Assembly: GCA_030429105.1 (NCBI GenBank)
Contig: JAUIDE010000025.1
Coordinates: 1 to 44,784, forward strand
Source: Alphaproteobacteria bacterium
GTDB taxonomy: Bacteria; Pseudomonadota; Alphaproteobacteria; Rhodobacterales; Rhodobacteraceae
Direction: 5' to 3'
Length of the DNA stretch: 44,784 nucleotides
Positions within the stretch are counted from its first letter, which is position 1, and each line of letters starts with the position of its first letter. The translations under genes and the position numbers were made by a program. The notes under the pieces were generated by a model that did not search any database, was not told the origin of the DNA, and saw only the letters and a list, made by a program, of their open reading frames with translations. This document shows, one piece after another, positions 20,493-27,645 of the stretch.

Positions 20493-20600
20493 GGCGGGCC
20501 TCCCTTCATCAAAGGCCCGATCACGCTGCGCCCACATGGCTAAACGAAGATGAAGGGCGCATGGCGCATCCGGTCAGGGGCCGGTCTCGAAAGGATGGGG

Positions 20601-21518
20601 TCACGCCCGGTCCGCCCCCGCCCCGGCGCGCGCGGCCTCCAGCACCTTGTCGAAGGCTTCGTCGCTCAGCGGCTCTTCGAGCTGAAGGCCGACGCTCCGC
20701 CGCCGCACCCACCGGACCTGCGCGGCGCGCCGGAGCCCGGCATAGTCGATCTCGACCTCCTCGCCGACCTCCAGCATGTGCGCCTCCAGCGAGAGCCGCG
20801 CCCCGCCCCGGCTGAAATCCACCACCGTCGCCGTCTCGTCGCGGTAGCGCCCGGCGAGCGCGGCGGGCATGTAGCAGAGATACCGCCCCTCCCGCCGCCG
20901 CCGGTAGACCTGCACCCGATGCGCGACGAAGGCCGCCGCCGGCGCCGCGACGAGGAGCGCGAGGAGCAGGCCGCCGAGCCTGTCCCCCTCGATCTTCAGC
21001 GCCCTCGCCTTGTTCGCGAGGCCGGACGCGGCTTCGGGCGTCTTCGCCGGTCCGAGCGCCGCGAGCGGAGCCGCGCCCGCCACATCGAAGAGATCCGCCT
21101 CGGTCGCGGCCTCGCCGAGCCCGTCGCCCGCGCCGGGGATCGCCGTGGCGGTCTCGCCCGGCGGGCAATCCGCCTCCGCCGCCGCCTCCGCCACTTTTCG
21201 CGCGAGCGGCCGGAAGTCGAAGGCGGCGAGCCGCGCCCGCGCGGCCTCCGGCGCGCCGGCGGCGATGAAGGCCCGGGCGGCGGCGCGATTGCGGAGATAG
21301 GCTTCGATCTCGGGCGAGCCGTCGCCCCCCTCCGCCAGCAGCCGCGTCGCCTCAGCAAGCGCCGCCTCCCGCGCCGTCCCCGCCGGCGCCGCAAGCGCGG
21401 CGGAGAGCGCGGCCTCCATGAGCGGGACGACGGGCGGCGGCCCGCATTCATCCGCCTCCGCCCCCGAAAGGAGCAGGGCGAGAGCGAGGGCTGCGGTTCC
21501 GGCCTTCTGCGCGATCAT
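20601..21518 (-). CDS. PilZ-domain membrane protein with periplasmic domain, paralogue B
   Basis: The 305-residue protein repeats the plan of its neighbour: signal peptide (1-22), periplasmic domain with Cys25 and Cys118, membrane helix (about 183-199) and cytoplasmic PilZ domain with RREGR (208-212) and DFSRGG (234-239). The cysteines are 93 residues apart in both paralogues, and the helix and both PilZ motifs fall at identical positions, pointing to a recent tandem duplication and a likely disulfide. The linker between periplasmic domain and helix diverges. It is upstream of paralogue A by about 110 nt and probably cotranscribed. The periplasmic domain is not one I recognise. Confidence 0.82.
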   Translation of the reverse strand: MIAQKAGTAALALALLLSGAEADECGPPPVVPLMEAALSAALAAPAGTAREAALAEATRLLAEGGDGSPEIEAYLRNRAAARAFIAAGAPEAARARLAAFDFRPLARKVAEAAAEADCPPGETATAIPGAGDGLGEAATEADLFDVAGAAPLAALGPAKTPEAASGLANKARALKIEGDRLGGLLLALLVAAPAAAFVAHRVQVYRRRREGRYLCYMPAALAGRYRDETATVVDFSRGGARLSLEAHMLEVGEEVEIDYAGLRRAAQVRWVRRRSVGLQLEEPLSDEAFDKVLEAARAGAGADRA

Positions 21519-21613
21519 GTGTCCCCGGCTTCTGCGGAGGCTGCGCTAAGTATGGCGCCGGCGCGGCTAACAGGGCATGAATCGGCGCGTCACAAGAAAC
21601 GGAGGAGACGGAG

Positions 21614-22372
21614 ATGGGAACGCTGAGCGGCAAGACGGCCTGGATCACCGGCGGCGGCGGCGGCATCGGGGAGGCGGCGGCGAAGGCGCTGGCCGCCGCT
21701 GGCGCCCATGTCGTCGTCTCGGGGCGCCGGCAGGAGGAGCTTGACCGGGTGGTGGCGGACATCGCCGCCGCCGGCGGCGCCGCGGAGGCCCGCGCGCTCG
21801 ATGTGGCGGACGCCGCGGCGATGAAGGCGGCGGCGGACGCCATCGCGGCCTCGTGCGGCTCGCTCGACATCCATGTCGCCAACGCCGGGATCAACATCCC
21901 GAAGCGCTCCACCTCAATCGTCTCGCCCGAGGATTTCGCGCGCGTGGTGGACGTGAACCTCAACGGCGTCATGTACGGCGTCATCGCCGCGCTTCCGCAT
22001 ATGCGGAAGGCGGGGGGCGGCACGCTGATCCTGACCTCCTCCTGGGCCGGGCGGCATGTCTCGAAGCTGGTGGGGCCGGCCTATTCCGCCTCGAAACATG
22101 GCGTCGTCGCGCTCGCCCAGTCGATCAATGCGGAGGAGGGGGCGCACGGAATCCGCTGCACCGCGCTCATGCCGGGTGAGGTCGTCACCCCGATCCTTTC
22201 CTCCCGGCCGAAGCCGCCCTCGGCGGAGGATCTGGCGAAGATGCTCCAGGCGGAAGACCTCGGCGCGACCGTCCGCTTCATCGCGGAGGCGCCGCCCCGC
22301 GTCTGCTTCGCGGAGGTGCTGATCGCGCCGACCTGGAACCGCTTCTATTTCGGCTTCGACGAGCTGAAATAG
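21614..22372 (+). CDS. Short-chain dehydrogenase/reductase (SDR)
   Basis: A classical 252-residue SDR: cofactor loop TGGGGGIGEA (12-21), NAGI, catalytic Ser in TSSWAG, and YSASK with the catalytic Tyr and Lys. The Arg in SGRR after beta-2 suggests NADPH preference. The C-terminal part is short, and the substrate loop gives no recognisable specificity. GGAGGAGACGG lies upstream of the ATG. It is divergent from the PilZ pair and 77 nt before the DMT transporter. The reaction (alcohol/ketone oxidoreduction) is a family-level inference. Confidence 0.9.
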   Translation: MGTLSGKTAWITGGGGGIGEAAAKALAAAGAHVVVSGRRQEELDRVVADIAAAGGAAEARALDVADAAAMKAAADAIAASCGSLDIHVANAGINIPKRSTSIVSPEDFARVVDVNLNGVMYGVIAALPHMRKAGGGTLILTSSWAGRHVSKLVGPAYSASKHGVVALAQSINAEEGAHGIRCTALMPGEVVTPILSSRPKPPSAEDLAKMLQAEDLGATVRFIAEAPPRVCFAEVLIAPTWNRFYFGFDELK

Positions 22373-22449
22373 CCGCGCGCCGGGCGCGGGGCCGGGTTGC
22401 GAAAAACGGGGGTTGTTCGCCGCCCGGCAGCCGTTGCATGAGGCGGATC

Positions 22450-23355
22450 ATGCCCGTATCCGATGCGAACAACCTCCGCGGCGTGCTCTTCATGCTGGCG
22501 ACGACCGTGATCTTCGCCCTGCAGGACGGGCTGTCGAAAGCGTTGGCGGAGAACCATTCGCCGATCTTCGTGACGATGTGGCGCTACTGGGCCTTCGGCG
22601 GGGTCTGCCTGCTGCTGATCTGGCGGGCGGGCGGCTTCCGCGTCGCGATGAAGAGCGGGCAGCCCTGGCTCCAGGTCTTCCGCGGGGTGAACCTCGCTCT
22701 GGAAATCTGCGTCGCCATTCTCGCCTTCAAGCTTCTCGGCCTCGCCAACACCCATGCGATCTTCGCCTTCGGCCCGCTGATGGTCGTCGCCCTCTCCGGC
22801 CCGCTGCTCGGGGAGCAGGTCGGCTGGCGGCGCTGGGCGGCCATCGGCGTCGGCTTCGCGGGGATGCTCCTCATCATCCGGCCGGGCTCCGAGCCGCTGA
22901 GCTTCGGCATGATTGTCGGCATCGTCGGCATGGTGATGTTCGCCTTCTACGGCATCGCCACCCGCGCCGTGGCGCGGACGGACAACGCCATGACGAGCTT
23001 CTACTACACCGGAATCTGCGGCGCGGTGGTGATGACGCTGATCGGCCCGTGGTTCTGGTCCGAAATGGCGCCGGTCGAGATGCTGATGATGGCGACGCTC
23101 TGCTGCACCGGCATGTTCGGCCATTTCCTCCTCATCAAGGCCTTCGAGGCGGCGGAGGCCTCCGCGATACAGCCCTTCGCCTATTTCCAGAACGTCTTCG
23201 CCTCGATGATGGGCGTCTTCGTCTTCGGGGAGATCATCTCGCCCTGGACGATCGCGGGCGGCGCCATCGTCATCGGCGCCGGCGTCTTCGCCTTCTGGCG
23301 GGAGCGGGTGCGGGCGCAGCAGCGCGCCGCCGAGGCGCGGAAGAAGGCCGCCTGA
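22450..23355 (+). CDS. DMT-superfamily (EamA) transporter
   Basis: The 301-residue protein has ten hydrophobic helices in two EamA repeats (about 10-140 and 150-290), as in drug/metabolite exporters of the inner membrane. The second repeat ends with the family's FGEIISPWTIAGGAIVIGAG stretch. I prefer the ATG at 22450, which has AGGCGG 4 nt upstream, over the in-frame ATG at 22438, which lacks a site. The exported compound is unknown. The neighbours (SDR upstream, urate-degradation genes downstream on the other strand) give no clear clue. Confidence 0.88.
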   Translation: MPVSDANNLRGVLFMLATTVIFALQDGLSKALAENHSPIFVTMWRYWAFGGVCLLLIWRAGGFRVAMKSGQPWLQVFRGVNLALEICVAILAFKLLGLANTHAIFAFGPLMVVALSGPLLGEQVGWRRWAAIGVGFAGMLLIIRPGSEPLSFGMIVGIVGMVMFAFYGIATRAVARTDNAMTSFYYTGICGAVVMTLIGPWFWSEMAPVEMLMMATLCCTGMFGHFLLIKAFEAAEASAIQPFAYFQNVFASMMGVFVFGEIISPWTIAGGAIVIGAGVFAFWRERVRAQQRAAEARKKAA

Positions 23356-23413
23356 CCCGAGCCTTCAGGATTAGCCCGACCGGGCAAGAAACCCTCCGCG
23401 TCGCTCGCCCCTT

Positions 23414-23464
23414 GGCCCGGGCGACCAGCCCGGGCCGCGGCCTCCCTCCCGCCAGGGAGGCCGC
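23414..23464. repeat. Pair of adjacent perfect GC-rich hairpins
   Basis: Stem 1 pairs GGCCCGGGC (23414-23422) with GCCCGGGCC (23428-23436). Stem 2 pairs GCGGCCTCCCT (23437-23447) with AGGGAGGCCGC (23454-23464) and starts at the next base. The AGGGAGGCCGC arm occurs again at 23548-23558. The 276-nt gap between the DMT gene and allA otherwise holds only a short CGTCAG/CTGACG hairpin. It looks like a REP-type or terminator element, without T-runs. Confidence 0.55.
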
Positions 23465-23631
23465 ATCGCAACGGCGCAAACAGCTCAATCGTCAGAGGTC
23501 CTGACGCCATAAACTGCTGAAACCATTCGCTCCGAGGCGGCCACCCGAGGGAGGCCGCGGCCCTTCGCGCGCCCCTCAGGCCTTGCGAGACCGGAGTTTG
23601 TCTCAGGCGTCCCGCAGGGTCGGGCGACACC

Positions 23632-24120
23632 CTAGCCCGCCACGATCTCCCATGCCGGGTCGATCCGCGCCTCCTCGAGGTTCGCGCCCTCCCCGATCCG
23701 GTCCACCACCGCGAAGAGGCCTGGCGCTTCGAGCGGCGTCAGCACGCCGTGCCAGACGCCCCGCGCGATGTTCACGCCCTCTCCCGGCGCGGTGAGGAAG
23801 GCGCGCGGGCGCCCCGGCGCCCCGCCTTCATCCTCCGCCACGGTGACGAGGAAGGAGGTCAGGCTCATCGGCAGGAAGGCCTGGGAGCCGAGCGGATGCC
23901 GCTCCATCAGGTCGAGCCGGTAGGGCAGGGCGCGTGGCGCCGCGTCGAACAGGCTGATCCCGGCGCGGCCCTCCCGAATGTCGAGCCGCGCAAGGTCGTG
24001 ATGCCGGCCGCAGAGCCCTCCGTTGATGATCCGGTCCGGCGCCGCCCGGAGCCGGATCACCTCGCCGAAGGGCGCAAACGCCTCCGGCGTCAGCGGCTCG
24101 GCGCGGATCGTCCGGGTCAC
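23632..24120 (-). CDS. allA: Ureidoglycolate lyase
   Basis: This enzyme splits ureidoglycolate to glyoxylate and urea, the last step of ureide breakdown. The 162-residue cupin-like protein shows the family pattern: LTPEAFAPFGEVI at the start, INGG, FLPMS in the middle and ARGVWHGVLTPL towards the end. The GTG at 24120 overlaps the allE stop by 4 nt (GTGA), so translation is probably coupled; a longer open frame to 24225 lies inside allE. It is the last gene of the puuE/uraD-allE-allA operon. Confidence 0.92.
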   Translation of the reverse strand: MTRTIRAEPLTPEAFAPFGEVIRLRAAPDRIINGGLCGRHHDLARLDIREGRAGISLFDAAPRALPYRLDLMERHPLGSQAFLPMSLTSFLVTVAEDEGGAPGRPRAFLTAPGEGVNIARGVWHGVLTPLEAPGLFAVVDRIGEGANLEEARIDPAWEIVAG

Positions 24121-24941
24121 GGCAGCCTCAGCTTCGGATGCCGGTTCACGTCCTTGTAGAGGAGATAGCGGAACGGCCCCGGCCCGCCGGCGTAACAGCC
24201 CTGCGGGCAGAAGGCGCGGAGCCACATGAAATCCCCCGCCTCGACCTCCACCCAGTCCCCGTTCAGCCGATAGACGGCGTGGCCTTCGAGCACATAGAGT
24301 CCGTGCTCCATCACATGCGTCTCCGCGAAGGGGATGAGCCCGCCGGGCTGGAAGGTGACGACGGTGATGTGGAAATCGTGCCGGAGGTCGGCCGGGTCCA
24401 TGAACCGGGTCGTCGCCCAGGCGCCCTCCGTATCCGGCATCGGCGAAGGGGCGACGGAAGCGTCGGCGGTGAAGATCGGGTCCGGCTTGCCGAGGCCGGG
24501 CGCCGGCTCCCAGGCCTTCCTGATCCAGTGGAACACGGCCTTCGCCCCGCCCGGATTGACGATGCTCCAGTCAGCCCCCGGCGGCAGATAGGCGAAGCCG
24601 CCGGGGCCCAATCCCTGCGCCGCGCCGTCGAGCGTCACCGTGAGCGCACCCTCCACGACGAAGAGCGCCGTCCCCGCCTCCCTGTCCGGCTCCGGCGCAT
24701 CGGAGCCGCCGCCCGGCTCCAGCTCCATGATCGTCTGGCTGAACGTCTCCGCGAAGCCGGTCATCGGCCGGGCGAGGATCCAGCCCCGCGCCCCCCGCCA
24801 GCCGGGGAAGAGGCTCGTGACGATGTCCGTCTGCACGCCCTTCGGGATCACCGCATAGGCGGTCGTGAAGATCGCCCGGTCGGTCATCAGCCCGGTCTGC
24901 GGCGGCAGCCCGGCGGGCGGGGTGGCGTAGCGGCGCATCAT
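24117..24941 (-). CDS. allE: (S)-ureidoglycine aminohydrolase
   Basis: AllE releases ammonia from (S)-ureidoglycine to give (S)-ureidoglycolate. The 274-residue protein is a double cupin (about 50-130 and 185-260). The second cupin has the metal-site pattern E-T-H-V-M-E-H-G-L-Y-V-L-E-G followed by GDFMWLRAFCPQGCYAGG, typical of the family's Mn-binding site. The ATG at 24941 overlaps the puuE-uraD stop (ATGA), and its own stop overlaps allA. A second ATG directly follows the first. Confidence 0.92.
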   Translation of the reverse strand: MMRRYATPPAGLPPQTGLMTDRAIFTTAYAVIPKGVQTDIVTSLFPGWRGARGWILARPMTGFAETFSQTIMELEPGGGSDAPEPDREAGTALFVVEGALTVTLDGAAQGLGPGGFAYLPPGADWSIVNPGGAKAVFHWIRKAWEPAPGLGKPDPIFTADASVAPSPMPDTEGAWATTRFMDPADLRHDFHITVVTFQPGGLIPFAETHVMEHGLYVLEGHAVYRLNGDWVEVEAGDFMWLRAFCPQGCYAGGPGPFRYLLYKDVNRHPKLRLP

Positions 24942-26380
24942 GTCTCTCCGAAAAGGGCCCTGAGGCGGAGGAGGGCGATCCGCTCCACCTGCCGGCAGGC
25001 CTCGGCGAATTCCGTCTCCCGGTCGTTCCCGATCCGCCGCTCGAAGGCGGCGAGGATGCCGGCCTTGTCATGGTCGCGCACCGCGATGATGAAGGGGAAG
25101 CCGTGCTTGCCCACATAAGCCTCGTTGAGCGCGGTGAAGCGCGTCCGCTCCACGTCCGTCAGCGCGTCGAGCCCGGCGGAGGCCTGCTCCGCGGTCGATT
25201 CCGCCGTCAGCCGCTTCGCCGCGGCGAGCTTGCCGGCAAGGTCGGGATGCGCGCGGAGGACGGCGAGCCGCTCCTCCCCGCTTGCGCTGCGGAATATCCG
25301 CGCAAGCGCGTTGTGGAGCCCCACGGCGCAATCATGCGCCGGGCCCAGCTCCAGCGCATGGGCCCGCTCCGCGATCCAGGGCGAATGCTCGAAGATCCCG
25401 CCGAACCGGGCGACGAACCCGGCGCGGTCCATCTCCGAAGGCCGCTCGCGCGGCGCCGGCGGATGCGTCCGCGCCCAATGCTCCGCAATGTCGATCCGCC
25501 GCGCGAACCACACGCCCTCATGCGCCAGCGCATGATCGAGAAAGCGGCGGAGCGCCATGACCCGCCCCGGCCGCCCGACAAGCCGGCAATGGAGCCCAAC
25601 GGAGAGCATCTTCGCCGCCCCCGCCTCGCCCTCCGCATAGAGCGCGTCGAAACTGTCCTTCAGGTAGGCGAAGAACTGGTCCCCCGCGTTGAAGCCCTGC
25701 GGCGTGGCGAAGCGCATGTCGTTCGCGTCGAGCGTATAGGGCACGATCAGCTGGTCCCGCTCCCCGAAGCGGAGCCAGTAGGGCAGGTCGTCCGCATAGG
25801 AATCCGCGATATAGGCGAAGGCCCCCGTCTCCGCCGCGAGCCGGATCGTCTCGATGGAGGAGCGCCCCGTATACCAGCCGCGCGGCGGCGCGCCGACGAC
25901 CTCCTCATGGAGCCGGATCGCCTCCGCCATGTCCGCCGCCTCGGCCTCCGGCGCATGATCCCGGTAGTCGATCCACTTGAGCCCGTGGCTCGCGATCTCC
26001 CAGCCCGATTCCGCCATCGCCGCCACCTGCTCCGGCGAGCGGGCGAGCGCCGTGGCGACGCCATAGACGGTGAGGGGGATGCGATACTCGTCGAAGAGCC
26101 GCCGGAGCCGCCAGAACCCGGCCCGCGCGCCGTATTCGTAGATCGACTCCATGTTGGCGTGCCGCATCCCTAGCCAGGGCTGCGCGCCGACGATCTCCGA
26201 AAGAAACGCCTCCGAGGCCGCATCCCCGTGGATCACCGCATTCTCGCCGCCCTCCTCATAGTTGAGGACGATCTGGACGGCGATCCGGGCGCCGCCCGAA
26301 GAATCGATGGCGGGCCAGCGCGGATCGGGCGGGTTCGGGCCGTGGCCGCGCATGTCGCGCGGATAGCGGGGCGGGTTCAT
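24938..26380 (-). CDS. puuE: Bifunctional allantoinase PuuE / OHCU decarboxylase UraD
   Basis: The 480-residue protein fuses two steps of the urate pathway. Residues about 1-305 form a PuuE-type polysaccharide-deacetylase-fold allantoinase (NYEEGGE, ESGWEIASHGLKW, then HCRLVGRPGR). Residues about 315-480 form UraD, 2-oxo-4-hydroxy-4-carboxy-5-ureidoimidazoline decarboxylase, with the catalytic LRAHPDLAGKLA histidine and GFPFIIAVR. UraD acts just before allantoinase, so the fusion joins consecutive reactions and yields allantoate. I start at the ATG at 26380 (AAGGAG upstream) rather than at 26413. It heads the minus-strand operon and diverges from the NYN/uraH side. Confidence 0.94.
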   Translation of the reverse strand: MNPPRYPRDMRGHGPNPPDPRWPAIDSSGGARIAVQIVLNYEEGGENAVIHGDAASEAFLSEIVGAQPWLGMRHANMESIYEYGARAGFWRLRRLFDEYRIPLTVYGVATALARSPEQVAAMAESGWEIASHGLKWIDYRDHAPEAEAADMAEAIRLHEEVVGAPPRGWYTGRSSIETIRLAAETGAFAYIADSYADDLPYWLRFGERDQLIVPYTLDANDMRFATPQGFNAGDQFFAYLKDSFDALYAEGEAGAAKMLSVGLHCRLVGRPGRVMALRRFLDHALAHEGVWFARRIDIAEHWARTHPPAPRERPSEMDRAGFVARFGGIFEHSPWIAERAHALELGPAHDCAVGLHNALARIFRSASGEERLAVLRAHPDLAGKLAAAKRLTAESTAEQASAGLDALTDVERTRFTALNEAYVGKHGFPFIIAVRDHDKAGILAAFERRIGNDRETEFAEACRQVERIALLRLRALFGET

Positions 26381-26416
26381 CGGAGGCTCCTTTCCCCCCC
26401 GATCCGTCACCATGAC

Positions 26417-26428
26417 GCGCCGCGGCGC
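26417..26428. promoter_or_regulatory. 12-bp perfect palindrome upstream of puuE
   Basis: GCGCCGCGGCGC lies 36 nt before the puuE ATG and next to the first direct repeat. It could be an operator for the ureide operon. GC-rich palindromes of this length can arise by chance here. Confidence 0.25.
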
Positions 26429-26430
26429 AA

Positions 26431-26465
26431 GGGCTTTCCTCCGGCTCCGCGCCGTCGCATTCTCG
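26431..26465 (+). repeat. 35-bp direct repeat, copy 1 (left of NYN module)
   Basis: It matches 27251-27285 at 30 of 35 positions. The first 13 bases (GGGCTTTCCTCCG) and last 14 (CCGTCGCATTCTCG) are identical, and the 5 differences lie in the 8-base middle. It stands between puuE and the NYN gene. Confidence 0.85.
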
Positions 26466-26488
26466 ACGTTGAAGCGGGGGAGGGGCCT

Positions 26489-26626
26489 GTGCGCACTGCG
26501 ATTGAACTTGAAAACGCCCGCGAGCCGGACGATATTCAGGGCATACCGGCTGGCGGCCTAGGCTGTCAGTTCAAGGGCCGCCCGGGCGACCGTGGCGGCC
26601 CTTGCTGTTCAGGCTACGAGGCATGA
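26489..26626 (+). CDS. Possible 45-residue leader ORF coupled to the NYN gene
   Basis: A GTG-started frame with GGGGGAGGGG just upstream runs 45 codons to a TGA that overlaps the NYN ATG (ATGA). The product would be hydrophilic with a Gly-rich, two-Cys end and no recognised domain. The candidate promoter at 26508-26536 lies inside it, which would prevent its translation from that start. It may be chance or a translational-coupling leader. Confidence 0.25.
   Translation: MRTAIELENAREPDDIQGIPAGGLGCQFKGRPGDRGGPCCSGYEA
26508..26536 (+). promoter_or_regulatory. Sigma-70-like promoter for the NYN gene
   Basis: TTGAAA (26508-26513), 17 nt, GATATT (26531-26536), about 85 nt before the ATG. It is the best -35/-10 pair in the puuE-uraH gap and lies inside the repeat-bounded module, so the module would bring its own promoter. 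Confidence 0.55.
26573..26603 (+). other. Stem-loop in the leader of the NYN gene
   Basis: AAGGGCCGCC (26573-26582) pairs perfectly with GGCGGCCCTT (26594-26603) over 10 bp with an 11-nt loop, 19 nt before the NYN start. There is no T-run, so it is more likely a leader structure than a terminator. Confidence 0.5.
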
Positions 26627-27246
26627 GAGCGCGCGTCTATGTGGACGGCTTCAATCTCTATTATCGCGGCCTCAAGACCTCCCGCTTCAAATGGCTGAAC
26701 GTCCGCACCCTTGGGCAGGAACTCCTGTCGCCGGAAGACGAGATCGACATCGTCCGCTATTTCACGGCGGACGTCAGCCCGCGCGCCGGCGATCCTGAGG
26801 CGCCTGAACGACAGCAGACATATTTCAGGGCGCTGCGCACCGTTCCGGGCGTTCGTTTCCATCGCGGCCGATTTCTTTCCAAGACGAAGGTCCGCCCTCT
26901 CGTCGGTGTCGAGGCATGCTTTGTCGAGGTGCATGACACGGAAGAAAAGGGCTCTGACGTCAATCTGGCGACGTATCTGCTACGGGATGCGTTCAAGGAC
27001 GAATTCGACGTGGCGCTGGTGATCTCGCAGGACACCGACCTCATCGAGCCCCTTCGCATCGTGACGCACGAATTGGAGAAAATCGTCGGATTGGGCTGGC
27101 TGGAGGCGAACGCTCCGGGCAAGAAGCACCGGAGCGCGACGAGTTTCATACGGCATGTCACGACTCCGATGCTGGCCCGCAGCCAATTCCCCAACCCGGT
27201 GATCGGCAAGGGCGGCCTGCATATCTGGAAGCCCGGCCGCTGGTGA
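26623..27246 (+). CDS. NYN-domain (PIN-like) putative ribonuclease
   Basis: The 207-residue protein is a single NYN/LabA-DUF88 type nuclease domain. The acidic residues expected to bind metal are visible: Asp8 (YVDGFNLYY), Glu109/Asp112 (EEKGSDVNLATYLL) and Asp137/Asp139 (ISQDTDLIEPL). It should cleave RNA in a metal-dependent way, but the target is unknown. The ATG at 26623 opens directly on the first strand; a start at 26602 is possible. The base composition is less GC-rich than that of its neighbours, it has its own promoter, and 35-bp direct repeats bound it, all suggesting an acquired module placed between puuE and uraH. It has no evident metabolic link to urate. Confidence 0.88.
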   Translation: MRARVYVDGFNLYYRGLKTSRFKWLNVRTLGQELLSPEDEIDIVRYFTADVSPRAGDPEAPERQQTYFRALRTVPGVRFHRGRFLSKTKVRPLVGVEACFVEVHDTEEKGSDVNLATYLLRDAFKDEFDVALVISQDTDLIEPLRIVTHELEKIVGLGWLEANAPGKKHRSATSFIRHVTTPMLARSQFPNPVIGKGGLHIWKPGRW

Positions 27247-27250
27247 GAGC

Positions 27251-27285
27251 GGGCTTTCCTCCGCCGCGCCTCCGTCGCATTCTCG
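27251..27285 (+). repeat. 35-bp direct repeat, copy 2 (right of NYN module)
   Basis: Second copy of the repeat at 26431-26465, starting 4 nt after the NYN stop and ending 24 nt before the uraH ATG. It is followed, as in copy 1, by a purine-rich ribosome-binding-like stretch. Confidence 0.85.
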
Positions 27286-27309
27286 CCGCGAGGCGAGAGG
27301 GAGGCGGCG

Positions 27310-27645
27310 ATGGCCGGCTGGTTGACGACCCATGTGCTCGACACCGCGCGCGGCAGGCCAGCCGCGGGCATGAAGGTCGATCTGTGGAAGATCGAGGGGG
27401 AGACGCGGCGCCATGTCCGCATGATGGTCACGAACAAGGACGGGCGGACGGACCGGCCGATCCTCCCCGAATCCGAATTCGCGCCCGGCCTCTATGAGCT
27501 TTCCTTCCATGTCGGCGACTGGGCGAAGAACGGAGACACGTTCTTCGACCTCCTGCCGATCCGCTTCATGATGACGGAGCCGACGCATTACCACGTCCCG
27601 CTCCTGGTCTCGCCTTATGGCTACTCGACCTACCGGGGCAGCTGA
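27310..27645 (+). CDS. uraH: 5-hydroxyisourate hydrolase
   Basis: This transthyretin-related enzyme hydrolyses 5-hydroxyisourate to OHCU. The 111-residue protein has the family's first strand THVLDTARGRPAAG with catalytic His, a central Arg (DRPILP region), a later His (THYHVPLLVSPYGYSTYRGS) and the diagnostic C-terminal YRGS. The ATG has GGGAGGCGG upstream. The puuD GTG follows its stop directly, so the two form an operon for the first two urate steps. There is no signal peptide, so it is cytoplasmic. Confidence 0.95.
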   Translation: MAGWLTTHVLDTARGRPAAGMKVDLWKIEGETRRHVRMMVTNKDGRTDRPILPESEFAPGLYELSFHVGDWAKNGDTFFDLLPIRFMMTEPTHYHVPLLVSPYGYSTYRGS

